Origin: Streptomyces alfalfae
Lineage (GTDB): Bacteria; Actinomycetota; Actinomycetes; Streptomycetales; Streptomycetaceae
Reading direction: 5' to 3'
Assembly (NCBI RefSeq): GCF_004127445.1
Contig: NZ_QEXM01000033.1
Coordinates: 124,001-188,000, forward strand
DNA length: 64,000 bases
In this document: positions 1-8,030 of the stretch, piece by piece
Layout: each line of letters begins with the position of its first letter
Numbering within the stretch: position 1 is the stretch's first letter
Position numbers and translations under genes: made by a program
Notes under the pieces: model-generated
Database searches by the model: none
Seen by the model: the letters and a program-made list of their open reading frames with translations, nothing else
What the model was told of the DNA's origin: nothing

Positions 1-124
1 GCACGGGATCGGCGTCGGAGGCCACCACCGTGGCCCCCGCCTCCGCGAGCCTCAACAGGGCGACCCGTCCCGCGGGCCCCGCGGCTCCGGCGACCGCGAC
101 CACGGCTCCATCAAGTGCGGACAT
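1..124 (-). CDS. SDR-family oxidoreductase, N-terminal fragment cut by window edge
   Basis: Only the first 41 codons are inside the window. The start is the ATG at 124-122 (complement). The visible protein begins MSALDGAVVAVAGAAGPAGR and continues with ALLRLAEAGATVVASDAD. This is the beta1-alphaA-beta2 start of a Rossmann fold with the glycine-rich NAD(P) loop (GAAGPAGR, an SDR-type GxxGxxG variant), and the acidic residue after beta2 (VVASD) favours NAD(H). It lies 27 bases downstream of the DUF6421 gene on the same strand, so the two are probably co-transcribed. The substrate cannot be judged from this fragment. Confidence 0.75.
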   Translation of the reverse strand, partial: MSALDGAVVAVAGAAGPAGRVALLRLAEAGATVVASDADPV

Positions 125-150
125 GTTCCTCGCCTCCCTCTGGCGGCCGC

Positions 151-1554
151 TCACGCGGCGGCCTTCTCGGCGTTCGAGGAAGCGGTGATCCCCTTGGTGG
201 AGGCGATCACGTGCTTCAGCTTCTTGGAGAGCGCCTCATAGAACATGCTGAGCGGAAACTCGTCCGGAAGCACCTCGTCGACCAGTTTGCGCGGCGGCAG
301 CGAGGTGTCCAGGGCGTCCGGGCCCTTGGCCCAGCGCGATCCCGGGTGCGGGGCGAGGTAGGTCGAGACCAGGTCGTACGCGGCGAACCAGTGGACCAGC
401 TTCGGGCGGTCGATGCCGGCGCGGTAGAGGTCCTCGATCTCCTTGCACAGCTGGTTGGTGACCTGCGGCGCGCGCTCCCAGTCGATCGTGAGCTTGTTGT
501 CGGTCCAGCGGACCACGTCGTGCTTGTGGAGGTACGCGAAGAGGAGCTGGCCGCCGAGCCCGTCGTAGTTGCGTACGCGCTCGCCGGTGACCGGGAAGCG
601 GAACATCCGGTCGAAGAGCACCGCGTACTGCACGTCGCGGCCCTGCCGGACGCCGTCGCCCTCCAGCTTCACGGCCTCCTTGAAGGCGGTGAGGTCGCAG
701 CGCAGCTCTTCGAGGCCGTACATCCAGAACGGCTGGCGCTGCTTGATCATGAAGGGGTCGAAGGGCAGGTCGCCGTGGCTGTGGGTGCGGTCGTGGACCA
801 TGTCCCACAGGACGAACGCCTGCTGGCAGCGGTCCTGGTCGCCGACCATCGCGCGGATGTCCTCGGGCAGTTCCAGGCCGAGCAGGTCCACGGCGGCCTC
901 GGTGACGCGGCGGAAGCGGGCCGCCTCGCGGTCACAGAAGATGCCGCCCCAGGAGAAGCGCTCGGGCGCCTCGCGGACCGCGATGGTCTCGGGGAAGAGG
1001 ACGGCCGAGTTCGTGTCGTACCCGGCGGTGAAGTCCTCGAAGGTGATGCCGCAGAACAGCGGGTTGTCGTAGCGCGTGCGCTCCAGCTCGGCCAGCCACT
1101 CGGGCCAGACCATGCGCAGCACGACCGCTTCGAGATTGCGGTCGGGGTTGCCGTTCTGCGTGTACATCGGGAAGACCACGAGGTGCTGGAGGCCGTCTTC
1201 GCGGTGCGCCGCGGGCTGGAAGGCCAGCAGCGAGTCGAGGAAGTCCGGCACCTGGAATCCGCCGTCCGCCCAGCGGCGCAGATCGGCCACGAGGGCCTCG
1301 TGGTACGCGGCGTCGTGCGGCAGCAGCGGAGCGAGCTGCTCGACCGCGGCGACGACGCGGTCCACCGCCAGCTCGGCGGCGTCCTTCGCCGGGGCGCCCT
1401 CCGCGCCGAAGTCGATGGAGCCGTCCTGCGACTGCCAGGGCCTGATCTCTTCCACGGCGTCCTTGAGCACCGGCCACGCCGGGTGGTCCACCACCCGCCC
1501 CTCAGCGGAAGGAACCGCACCCTCCGTACCCGCCTGCACAAGAATTTCCGTCAT
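151..1554 (-). CDS. DUF6421 family protein
   Basis: A 467-residue soluble protein starting MTEILVQAGTEG, with no signal peptide or membrane segment. I recognise it as the DUF6421 family, a conserved Streptomyces protein usually next to an SDR oxidoreductase, as here. No catalytic activity is established that I know of. Noticeable conserved-looking stretches are the HDRTHSHGD region (residues about 240-250), rich in His and Asp and therefore a possible metal or catalytic site, and a Trp-rich segment (QPFWMYGLEEL). The His/Asp cluster is an observation only. The 195 bases upstream hold no other gene and should contain its promoter. Family call from memory of the sequence; function unknown. Confidence 0.75.
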   Translation of the reverse strand: MTEILVQAGTEGAVPSAEGRVVDHPAWPVLKDAVEEIRPWQSQDGSIDFGAEGAPAKDAAELAVDRVVAAVEQLAPLLPHDAAYHEALVADLRRWADGGFQVPDFLDSLLAFQPAAHREDGLQHLVVFPMYTQNGNPDRNLEAVVLRMVWPEWLAELERTRYDNPLFCGITFEDFTAGYDTNSAVLFPETIAVREAPERFSWGGIFCDREAARFRRVTEAAVDLLGLELPEDIRAMVGDQDRCQQAFVLWDMVHDRTHSHGDLPFDPFMIKQRQPFWMYGLEELRCDLTAFKEAVKLEGDGVRQGRDVQYAVLFDRMFRFPVTGERVRNYDGLGGQLLFAYLHKHDVVRWTDNKLTIDWERAPQVTNQLCKEIEDLYRAGIDRPKLVHWFAAYDLVSTYLAPHPGSRWAKGPDALDTSLPPRKLVDEVLPDEFPLSMFYEALSKKLKHVIASTKGITASSNAEKAAA

Positions 1555-1749
1555 GACCCACCTTCCACGGGAGAACCTCGCGTATGGACACCGTATGCGT
1601 CCACGGTTCTCCGGGACAAGAGGGTTCCGGGAAAGTATCCTGTGCGACCCCCTGGTGGACCGCTGTTTTTCCTGTAATGGCGGGCTGGGGCGCGTGCTTC
1701 TGCGGGAGCGGGGGGCGGCCGGCCGGTCAGGGCCGACAGAGTTGCGCCG

Positions 1750-2163
1750 CTAGCGCGGCAGGTGTGCCCGCACCGTCTTCCCTTGGGGCCCCGCGGTCAC
1801 CGACACCGCCTTGGCCAGGCCGCGGACCATGGGCCAGCCGAAGCCGCCCGTGCCGCCCGCCAGGTCCGGGGTGCGTTCTCGCGGGGGGCGTGGGTCCGCG
1901 TCGGTGACCGCCACCGTCACCGTCTTCCGGCGGGCCGTGAGCCGCAGGGAGCACGAGGTGCCGTGGGCGTGCCGCACCGAGTTCGTGACCAGTTCGGACA
2001 CGGTGAGCTCCACGCTCGCCGCCGCCTGCTCCTCCAGGGCCGGACTGAGCCCGTCGAGGAAGTGCCGGGTGAAGTCCCGCGCCTCGGCCACGACTTCCGG
2101 CCGGTTGTCGAAGACCATGCGGTCGAATGGCTTGGCGCTGTCCTGTGTATGGTCCGTCCGCAT
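1750..2163 (-). CDS. RsbW-like ATP-binding anti-sigma factor / serine kinase
   Basis: A 137-residue HATPase_c_2 protein. The GHKL N-box is ELVTNSVRHAHG (residues about 57-68). The G1 region VTDADPRPP (about 85-93) and the glycine-rich lid GGTGGFGWPMVRGLA (about 103-117) follow. Family members bind a sigma factor of the SigB/SigF type and phosphorylate a STAS antagonist. The start ATG at 2163 is supported by an AGGAGG site five bases upstream. It is transcribed divergently from the sigma-factor gene that starts at 2424, so it is a candidate cognate anti-sigma, but Streptomyces genomes carry dozens of such ATPases and the partner is inferred only. Confidence 0.85.
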   Translation of the reverse strand: MRTDHTQDSAKPFDRMVFDNRPEVVAEARDFTRHFLDGLSPALEEQAAASVELTVSELVTNSVRHAHGTSCSLRLTARRKTVTVAVTDADPRPPRERTPDLAGGTGGFGWPMVRGLAKAVSVTAGPQGKTVRAHLPR

Positions 2164-2423
2164 ACGCCCCTCCTAAGTTCAGGGGTGGACTGTACGAATG
2201 GCTCTCTTGCCCGCGATACCGGGTCTTATACGCGTACGCCGGCCCGCCCGCGCCCCGCCGCGCACGCCGTCCGCGCCACCCGACGGGCCGCACGCCCCCT
2301 CTGGATGTGGCCCGCATCACGTACATCATTTCCCCTGACGGGGACATGAAGCGCGGAAGGCGGGGTAACCGGGGGCCACCAGCCCGTAGGAGAGGACGCC
2401 GGCTGGCGAACTGGGAGGTTGAC

Positions 2424-3305
2424 ATGACGATGACCATCGGAACACAGGCGGACACGGGCGTCGGGGAGGCGTCGCAGGTCACGGGCGTGCCGGAGGTCGC
2501 GGAGCTGCCGGAGATCGCGGACCCGCAGGCGGTGTCGCCGAAGGACGCCCGCGCCCTGTCCCAGTTGTTCTTCGACCAGCTCGCCGTGCTGGAGGAGGGG
2601 ACGCACGAGTACCAGTACGTGCGCAACACGCTCATCGAACTGAACATGTCCCTGGTCCGTTACGCCGCCGGGCGGTTCCGCAACCGCAGCGACGAGATGG
2701 AGGACGTGGTCCAGGTCGGCATGATCGGCCTCATCAAGGCCATCGACCGTTTCGAGCTCTCCCGCGAGGTCCAGTTCGCCACGTTCGCGGTCCCCTACAT
2801 CGTCGGTGAGATCAAGCGCTTCTTCCGTGACACGTCCTGGGCCGTGCACGTGCCCCGCCGCCTCCAGGAGGCCCGGGTCGAACTCGCCAAGGCCACCGAG
2901 GAGCTGAGCAGCCGCCTCGGCCGCTCCCCCACGGTCGACGAGCTGGCCGCCCTGATGAACCTGACGCCCGAAGAGGTCATCGAGGCGCGCCTGGCCTCCA
3001 ACGGGTACAACTCCGCCTCCCTCGACGCGGCCCTGAGCGGCGACTCCACCGACGAGACGCCGCTGGCCGACTTCATCGGCGCGGTCGACCCCTCCCTGGA
3101 GCTCGTGGAGGACTTCCACGCGCTCGCGCCCCTCATCGCGGAGCTGCCCGAGCGTGACCGGGAGATCCTGCGTCTGCGCTTCGCGGAGGAGTTGACGCAG
3201 TCCCAGATCGGCGAGCGCCTCGGCGTCTCCCAGATGCAGGTGTCCCGGCTGCTCTCCCGGACCCTGGGGAGCCTGCGCGAGGGCATGCTCACCACCACCG
3301 ACTGA
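2424..3305 (+). CDS. RNA polymerase sigma factor, SigB/SigF/SigG family
   Basis: A 293-residue group 3 sigma factor. Region 2 includes VRNTLIELNMSLVRYAA and DVVQVGMIGLIKAIDRFE (about 65-110), followed by PYIVGEIKRFFRDTSW and VPRRLQEAR (regions 2.4-3.0). Region 4 is the helix-turn-helix LTQSQIGERLGVSQMQVSRLL near residues 255-280. I chose the ATG at 2424 because GGGAGG lies at 2413-2418; the reading frame stays open further upstream but that extension is low-complexity and unlike the family. Such factors drive general-stress regulons and are held inactive by RsbW-type ATPases. A second, clearly related sigma gene lies 9 kb away (12549-13421). It converges on a PP2C gene with only 22 bases between stop codons. 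Confidence 0.95.
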   Translation: MTMTIGTQADTGVGEASQVTGVPEVAELPEIADPQAVSPKDARALSQLFFDQLAVLEEGTHEYQYVRNTLIELNMSLVRYAAGRFRNRSDEMEDVVQVGMIGLIKAIDRFELSREVQFATFAVPYIVGEIKRFFRDTSWAVHVPRRLQEARVELAKATEELSSRLGRSPTVDELAALMNLTPEEVIEARLASNGYNSASLDAALSGDSTDETPLADFIGAVDPSLELVEDFHALAPLIAELPERDREILRLRFAEELTQSQIGERLGVSQMQVSRLLSRTLGSLREGMLTTTD

Positions 3306-3327
3306 GGGCGGTCGGCCAAAGGGCCGT

Positions 3328-4524
3328 TCACGGCCTTCCGTGCCAGTCCAGGCAGACGATCATGGCGTCGTCATCGGCGTCGATGGCGCCCCGGTGCCCC
3401 GCGAGTTCGTGCAGCACGGCCCGCGGCACCTGTGAGGGCGGCAGCAGCCGCGTACTGGTGATCGCCCGGGTGAGCGCTCGTTCGCTGTAGCGCTCACCCG
3501 CGGGCGAGGCCACGTCGTAGACGCCGTCGCTGATGAAGAGCAGCCGGTCCGCCGGCTCCACCCGGAAGTGCTGCACGGTGTAGAGCGTGTCCTCGAACAT
3601 GCCGAGCGGCAGCTGCGCGTCGAGTTCCACGGCCTCGGGTCTGCCGTGCCGCACCCGCCACATCTTCGGCGAGCCGGCGTCGATGACCTCCGCCTCCCCG
3701 GTCGCCAGGTCGAAGCGGAGCAGCAGCATGGAGAGGTGGACGGCGCCGCGGTAGTGGCCGTAGACGGCCTGGTCGGCAAGGCACGCCTGGTCCGCGAGGG
3801 AGAGACCGGCCCGGCGCGCGTTGCGCAGCGCGTTGATCGCGAGGTTGGTCAGGAGCGCGGCCTCGATGCCCTCTCCCATGCCGTTGGTCACGGTGAGCGT
3901 GAGGTGGCTCGCCGACGTCGTCCAGTCGAAGTTGTCGCCGTAGATCGCGTACGCGGGTTCGAGCTGGGCCCCGAGGTCGTACTCGGGACGGGAGCAGGAG
4001 CGGCCCGGCAGCAGCTGCCACTGCATCTCGGCGGCCAGGGTCAGCCGGTCGGCGCGGCGGGCCTGGAGGTAGAGGTCGGTGTCGCGTTCGGCGACGACTA
4101 TCTCGTGCCCGAGGATCTCCGCGATCTCCTGGAGTTCGACGGCGGTGTCCTCGTCGTAGGCCTCCACGGGGAGGCGGACGCTCAGGACGCCGATCCGGTC
4201 GCCGCGGACGCTGACCGGGAGGTGCACGACGACGGGGTCTGCTCCCTGGCCCCGCTCCACGTGGGGCTGCTGGGCGCCGAAGGCGCGGCCGGGGGCGCTG
4301 GCGTGGACGGACACCGGGTCGGCGGTACAGGGCAGCGCGTGGACCGGCTGCAGTATGGTCATCGCGTAGTCGGCCATCAGCAGATCGACCGAAACGGCGG
4401 CGTAGTGGGCGACCAGCGCCCCCTGCACCGCTTCGACGAGAGCGTGCGGTGCGGCCTTGCGCAGGGCGCGTTCGACGACCCTGAATCTGTCCACCTGTCG
4501 TTTACCGCCTATCTGGAATGACAT
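3328..4524 (-). CDS. GAF-SpoIIE/PP2C protein with altered metal-binding motif
   Basis: 398 residues: an N-terminal GAF-like sensor region (about 20-150), a short linker, then a PP2C/SpoIIE phosphatase domain (about 165-395). In active members of the family the first motif reads GGDxxD and the second GDxxGHG. Here they are GDNFD (196-200) and TNGMGEG (213-219), so the second motif has lost its Asp and His. The later motifs ISDGVYD (331-337) and DDDAM (near 386) are kept. Normal members dephosphorylate STAS antagonists to free sigma factors; this one may be weak, altered or a pseudophosphatase. No good ribosome site precedes ATG 4524; a GTG at 4494 is an alternative start. Confidence 0.85.
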   Translation of the reverse strand: MSFQIGGKRQVDRFRVVERALRKAAPHALVEAVQGALVAHYAAVSVDLLMADYAMTILQPVHALPCTADPVSVHASAPGRAFGAQQPHVERGQGADPVVVHLPVSVRGDRIGVLSVRLPVEAYDEDTAVELQEIAEILGHEIVVAERDTDLYLQARRADRLTLAAEMQWQLLPGRSCSRPEYDLGAQLEPAYAIYGDNFDWTTSASHLTLTVTNGMGEGIEAALLTNLAINALRNARRAGLSLADQACLADQAVYGHYRGAVHLSMLLLRFDLATGEAEVIDAGSPKMWRVRHGRPEAVELDAQLPLGMFEDTLYTVQHFRVEPADRLLFISDGVYDVASPAGERYSERALTRAITSTRLLPPSQVPRAVLHELAGHRGAIDADDDAMIVCLDWHGRP

Positions 4525-4548
4525 GACAAGAAGGAGCGAGCGGCCCTG

Positions 4549-5163
4549 ATGTCCCAGCGACTGACAAGGCCATTGCGAAGTGTCACAGTTGAGGGCATGA
4601 ATCCCGACCTCTCCGGCAATGGCGGCCAGGACGCCACCGCCCCGACGGTCAGGGATGTCATCGAACTGCTCGAGGTGCTGTGGAACAAAGGCCGCGACAT
4701 CACGTCGCCGGCCCCCGTCTCCTCCTCACAACTGCGGGTGCTGTACGTCCTGGACGGCGCCCAGGGGATCAACCTCCGCACCCTGGGCGAGGTGCTCGGG
4801 TCGGCCCCGTCGTCGGTCAGTCGTATGTGTGACCGTCTTCACGCGTTGGGGTTCATCGAGCGCTCCCTGAGTTCAACCAGCCGCCGCGAGCTTGAGCTGC
4901 GCCTGTCGAGCCAGGGAGAAAGCTACCTCAAAGAATTGCGGACACGTCGTGAAAGTGCCCTGTCCGATGTCATCTCCGGCATGACGGGGACAGATCGGGC
5001 AGCCCTCGTGCGGGGCCTGCACGGGTTCCGCGCCGCCGTCGAGCCCTCCGACGGGTCCTCCGCCGAGCTTTCCGCCGGGGCCTCCGTCCGGCCCGCCATC
5101 GGCTCCGCCGACGGGACGGCACGCGAGAGCGGCCGTCGGGACGACGCGGCAGAGAGCGCCTGA
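4549..5163 (+). CDS. MarR-family transcriptional regulator
   Basis: A 204-residue winged-helix protein. The HTH region is LRTLGEVLGSAPSSVSRMCDRL followed by GFIERS (residues about 75-105), preceded by SSSQLRVLYVLDGA typical of MarR. The last 45 residues are a low-complexity tail rich in Ser, Gly and Ala. ATG 4549 has AAGGAG at 4531-4536, spacing 12; the internal ATG at 4597 is possible but its GAGGG is too close. It sits directly in front of the stressosome operon in the same direction, with a perfect 14-bp palindrome (5246-5259) in the gap, so it is the obvious candidate to control that operon. Divergent from the PP2C gene with 24 bases between start codons. Confidence 0.88.
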   Translation: MSQRLTRPLRSVTVEGMNPDLSGNGGQDATAPTVRDVIELLEVLWNKGRDITSPAPVSSSQLRVLYVLDGAQGINLRTLGEVLGSAPSSVSRMCDRLHALGFIERSLSSTSRRELELRLSSQGESYLKELRTRRESALSDVISGMTGTDRAALVRGLHGFRAAVEPSDGSSAELSAGASVRPAIGSADGTARESGRRDDAAESA

Positions 5164-5245
5164 CCTCCGGCTCCACCCCTCTCGCCGTCCGTCGGCGAGG
5201 TCACCCATCAGCGGGGTTTCGCCGCGGAACACCCTCGTCTAACGT

Positions 5246-5259
5246 TTGCCGTACGGCAA
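5246..5259. promoter_or_regulatory. Perfect palindrome before the stressosome operon, candidate MarR operator
   Basis: TTGCCGTACGGCAA is a perfect 14-bp palindrome ending 20 bases before the rsbR-like start codon. A TAACGT hexamer at 5240-5245 fits a -10 element, which would put the palindrome over the transcription start, a normal place for a repressor. The nearest regulator is the MarR gene that ends at 5163. The binding partner is inferred. Confidence 0.6.
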
Positions 5260-5279
5260 CAGTTGCTAAGGTGGATCTA

Positions 5280-6158
5280 ATGAACTCCAGTGAACCAGAG
5301 GCCCGGCTCAGCGTGGCGACCGCCCTCCGCGAGCAGGGAGAGAAGGTGGCCGACCGCTGGGTGCAGCTTCAGCTGGAGCGCGCCGTCCTCGGCAGCGGCA
5401 TCAGCGAGGCGGAGCTCCGCGAGGAGGCCGACGCCTTTGTGAGTGCCTTGCGGGCGGCACTTGAAACCGACCGGCCGGTGGAAAGTCTCGCCACCTCCTG
5501 CCCCGAGCTGCGTCAGGCGGTCACCGAACTGTCCCTGCGCAGGGCCCGCGGCGGCGCCTCCCCCACGGCCACCTCGCTCGCCGTCCTCGCCCTGAAGGAG
5601 GCGCTGCTCGAAGCGGTGCGGGAGCAGGCGGGCGACACCCCCGCCCTCTACCACTCGGCCGTCTGCGTCAACCGGCTCCTCGACACCGCGGGCGCCCTGT
5701 CCTTCGCCACCTACGTGGAGGGGCGCGAGGAGATCATCCGCCGCCAGAGCAGGCAGCTCCTCGAAGTCTCCACGCCGGTGGTCCGCCTCTGGGACAAGGT
5801 CCTCGCCGTCCCGCTGATCGGCACGCTCGACACCACCCGCACGCAGGTGGTCATGGAGAACCTGCTCCAGTCCATCGAACGCCACGAGGCGGAGGTGGCG
5901 ATCATCGACATCACGGGCGTGCCCACCGTGGACACGGCCGTCGCGCACCACCTGATGCAGACGGTCAACGCCGTACGGCTCATGGGCGCCGACTGCGTCA
6001 TCAGCGGCATCCGCCCGCCGATCGCGCAGATCATCGCCCAGCTCGGCATCGATCTCTCGGCCATCCTGACCCGCGCCACCCTGGCCGACGCCCTTGCCGC
6101 CGCGATCCGGCTCACCGACCGGGCGACGCCTCCGGCCGACCCCATGAGCGTGCGATGA
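5280..6158 (+). CDS. rsbR: RsbR-type stressosome protein (RsbRD_N plus STAS)
   Basis: 292 residues. The N-terminal half is a helical RsbRD_N-type sensor (about 10-145, from VATALREQGEKVADRW). The C-terminal half is a STAS domain (about 160-280). The region equivalent to the two RsbR phospho-threonines is visible: STPVVRLWDKVLAVPLIGTLD at the domain start and DITGVPTVDTAVAHH inside it, with Thr retained in VDT. RsbR builds the stressosome core with RsbS and holds RsbT until stress. I use ATG 5280, preceded by AAGGTGG at 5268-5274; GTG 5271 is the only close alternative. First gene of a five-gene operon, overlapping the next by ATGA. Confidence 0.9.
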   Translation: MNSSEPEARLSVATALREQGEKVADRWVQLQLERAVLGSGISEAELREEADAFVSALRAALETDRPVESLATSCPELRQAVTELSLRRARGGASPTATSLAVLALKEALLEAVREQAGDTPALYHSAVCVNRLLDTAGALSFATYVEGREEIIRRQSRQLLEVSTPVVRLWDKVLAVPLIGTLDTTRTQVVMENLLQSIERHEAEVAIIDITGVPTVDTAVAHHLMQTVNAVRLMGADCVISGIRPPIAQIIAQLGIDLSAILTRATLADALAAAIRLTDRATPPADPMSVR

Positions 6159-6556
6159 ACGGCGGCACGCGCGGCGGTGTGCCGATCCTGCGCCTCGGCG
6201 ACGTACTCGTCACCGGGCTGCTCAACGAGCTCGACGACAAGGGCGCCCTCGCGTTCACCGAGGAGCTGACCGAACGCATCGTCGCCGACCGAGCCCGCGG
6301 GGTCGTCATCGACATCTCGCGCCTGGAGATCATCGACTCCTTCGTCGCGCGCACGCTGATGGAGCTGACCACGACCTCCCGGCTCCTGGGCTCCCGGGTC
6401 ATCGTGGCGGGCATGCGGCCCGCCGTGGCCATCACCCTCGTGGAGCTGGGGCTGCGGCTCTCGGGCGTGGAGACCACGCTCAACGCCGAGCAGGGGCTGC
6501 GGGCCCTGGGCTGGGAGCAGACGCTCGTCCCGCCCGCCGAGAGGGGCGCGCGTTGA
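6155..6556 (+). CDS. rsbS: RsbS-type stressosome STAS protein
   Basis: A 133-residue single STAS domain starting MNGGTRGGVPILRLGDVL. The phosphorylatable serine region is VIDISRLEIIDSFVARTL (residues about 48-66), matching RsbS, where this Ser is the RsbT target. The length is close to that usual for RsbS, with a short extra C-terminal tail. It overlaps rsbR and the RsbT gene by four bases each, so translation is coupled and stoichiometric expression is likely. Together with RsbR it should form the large stressosome scaffold in the cytoplasm that sequesters RsbT. Confidence 0.92.
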   Translation: MNGGTRGGVPILRLGDVLVTGLLNELDDKGALAFTEELTERIVADRARGVVIDISRLEIIDSFVARTLMELTTTSRLLGSRVIVAGMRPAVAITLVELGLRLSGVETTLNAEQGLRALGWEQTLVPPAERGAR

Positions 6557-7008
6557 CCGTGTACGGCGACATCGACGAAGTCCCCACACGCCCGGCGGGC
6601 GACGGCACCCGCCTCACCCACGAGATCCGCGCCGAGGAGGATCTGCTCTCCGCTCGCCACACGGTCCGCGAGGCCACCCTGCGCGCCGGGTTCGGCCTGG
6701 TGGACCAGACCCGCATCGTCACCGCGGCCAGCGAACTGGCCCGCAACGCCTATGTGCACGGCGGTGGCGGCATCCTCGTCATCGAACCAGTCCAGCGCGA
6801 CGGCCGGCACGGGCTGCGGCTGCGGGTCAGCGACGACGGCCCCGGCATCGCCGACCTCGACGCGGCGTTCACCGACGGCTACACCACCGGGGCCGGCCTC
6901 GGGCACGGGCTCGGCGGGGCGCGCCGCCTCATGGACGAGTTCGAGGTGCGCAGCGCCCCCGGCCAGGGGACGACGGTGACCGCCATCCGCTGGAACGGGC
7001 CCCGATGA
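6553..7008 (+). CDS. rsbT: RsbT-type serine/threonine kinase
   Basis: 151 residues with a GHKL ATPase fold: N-box ASELARNAYVHG (about 57-68), G1 box DDGPGI (about 97-102), and the glycine-rich TGAGLGHGLGGARRLMDEF (about 113-131). RsbT phosphorylates RsbR and RsbS in response to stress, leaves the stressosome, and then activates an RsbU-type phosphatase. The first possible start is TTG 6553, overlapping the rsbS stop as TTGA with GAGGGG at 6541-6546; GTG 6559 is equally possible and changes only two residues. The operon order R-S-T and motif set make this assignment strong. Confidence 0.92.
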   Translation: MTVYGDIDEVPTRPAGDGTRLTHEIRAEEDLLSARHTVREATLRAGFGLVDQTRIVTAASELARNAYVHGGGGILVIEPVQRDGRHGLRLRVSDDGPGIADLDAAFTDGYTTGAGLGHGLGGARRLMDEFEVRSAPGQGTTVTAIRWNGPR

Positions 7009-8030
7009 GCGCTTGGGCCGCCCCCGAGACGCTGCACGTGCCCATCGACCACCACAGCGCCGTCCAGACCGCGGCCGACCGCGCCCGCGAACTGGCGCGG
7101 GCCTGCCGGATGTCCGGCGCCCTGCCGGACCGGGCCGCCGTACTCGCCAGCGAACTCGCCAGCAACATCAGCAAGCACGCCCGCAACGGCGCGCTCTTCC
7201 TCCAGCAGTCGCCCGGGGGCACGGCGTTCTCGGAGGTCGCGCTCGACATCGTGGCGGTGGACAACGGTCCGGGCATCCCGGACATCGGCCTCTCCCTCAC
7301 CGACGGCTTCAGCACCACCAGGACCATGGGCGCCGGGCTCGGCGCGGTGCGGCGCATCGCCTCCGACCTCACCCTGCGCTCCGCCGCGGGACGCGGGACG
7401 CTCGCGCACGCCAGGCTCGCGGCCCCCGGCGGCGCCAGGCCGCTCGCGGACATCGGCGCGCTCTGCCTGCCCGCCGACGGCCAGCAGACGTGCGGCGACG
7501 CGTACGCGGTCGTCGAGGACGACGAGGGCCTGACCGGCCTCGTGGTCGACGGGCTCGGCCACGGCCCGGACGCGGCGGCTGCCAGCCGGCGGGCGGTGCG
7601 CACCTTCCTGGCCCGCCCGGACGCCCCGCTCCCCGAGGTGTTCGACGCCCTGCACAGCGCGCTGCGGCACACCCGCGGCGCCGCGGCCGCCGCGGTGCGG
7701 ATCGGCGCGGGCCGCGCCGAGTACTGCGGGGTCGGCAACATCCGCGCGGCGGCCCTGTCCCCGCACGGCATCACCCAGCAGTTCACCGGGCAGGCCGGCA
7801 TCGTCGGCTACAACCTGCCCGCGCCACGGAGCCGGTGCCTCGACATGTCCGACCACACCGGTCTGGTCCTCTACACCGACGGCATCGACCACCGGTGGAC
7901 ACGCGACCCGGACCCGGCCGAACTGAGCCTGCCGCCGACCCTGCTGGCGGCCTCCCTGGCCCACACCCACCGCCGGCGCCGCGACGACGCCACCGTCCTC
8001 GCCGTCGGCAGTCCTCTGGGGATCGGATGA
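7005..8030 (+). CDS. GHKL ATPase fused to RsbX-like PP2C phosphatase
   Basis: 341 residues with two domains. The N-terminal 145 residues are a second RsbT/RsbW-type ATPase (ASELASNISKHARNG N-box, DNGPGIPD, then TTRTMGAGLGAVRR). The C-terminal 190 are a PP2C of the RsbX kind: GDAYAV, VVDGLGHGPDAA, LVLYTDGID and RRDDATVLAV, all metal-binding Asp residues present. RsbX normally resets the stressosome by dephosphorylating RsbR and RsbS. Placing a kinase-like and a phosphatase domain for the same substrates in one chain is the notable feature. Start ATG overlaps the rsbT stop (ATGA), and its end overlaps the next gene in the same way. Confidence 0.88.
   Translation: MSAWAAPETLHVPIDHHSAVQTAADRARELARACRMSGALPDRAAVLASELASNISKHARNGALFLQQSPGGTAFSEVALDIVAVDNGPGIPDIGLSLTDGFSTTRTMGAGLGAVRRIASDLTLRSAAGRGTLAHARLAAPGGARPLADIGALCLPADGQQTCGDAYAVVEDDEGLTGLVVDGLGHGPDAAAASRRAVRTFLARPDAPLPEVFDALHSALRHTRGAAAAAVRIGAGRAEYCGVGNIRAAALSPHGITQQFTGQAGIVGYNLPAPRSRCLDMSDHTGLVLYTDGIDHRWTRDPDPAELSLPPTLLAASLAHTHRRRRDDATVLAVGSPLGIG

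Noticed and set aside
2363..2368. GGGTAA as a sigma-B-type -10 for the first sigma gene
   Set aside because: The last base does not fit GGGTAY and no GNNT is found 14-16 bases upstream.
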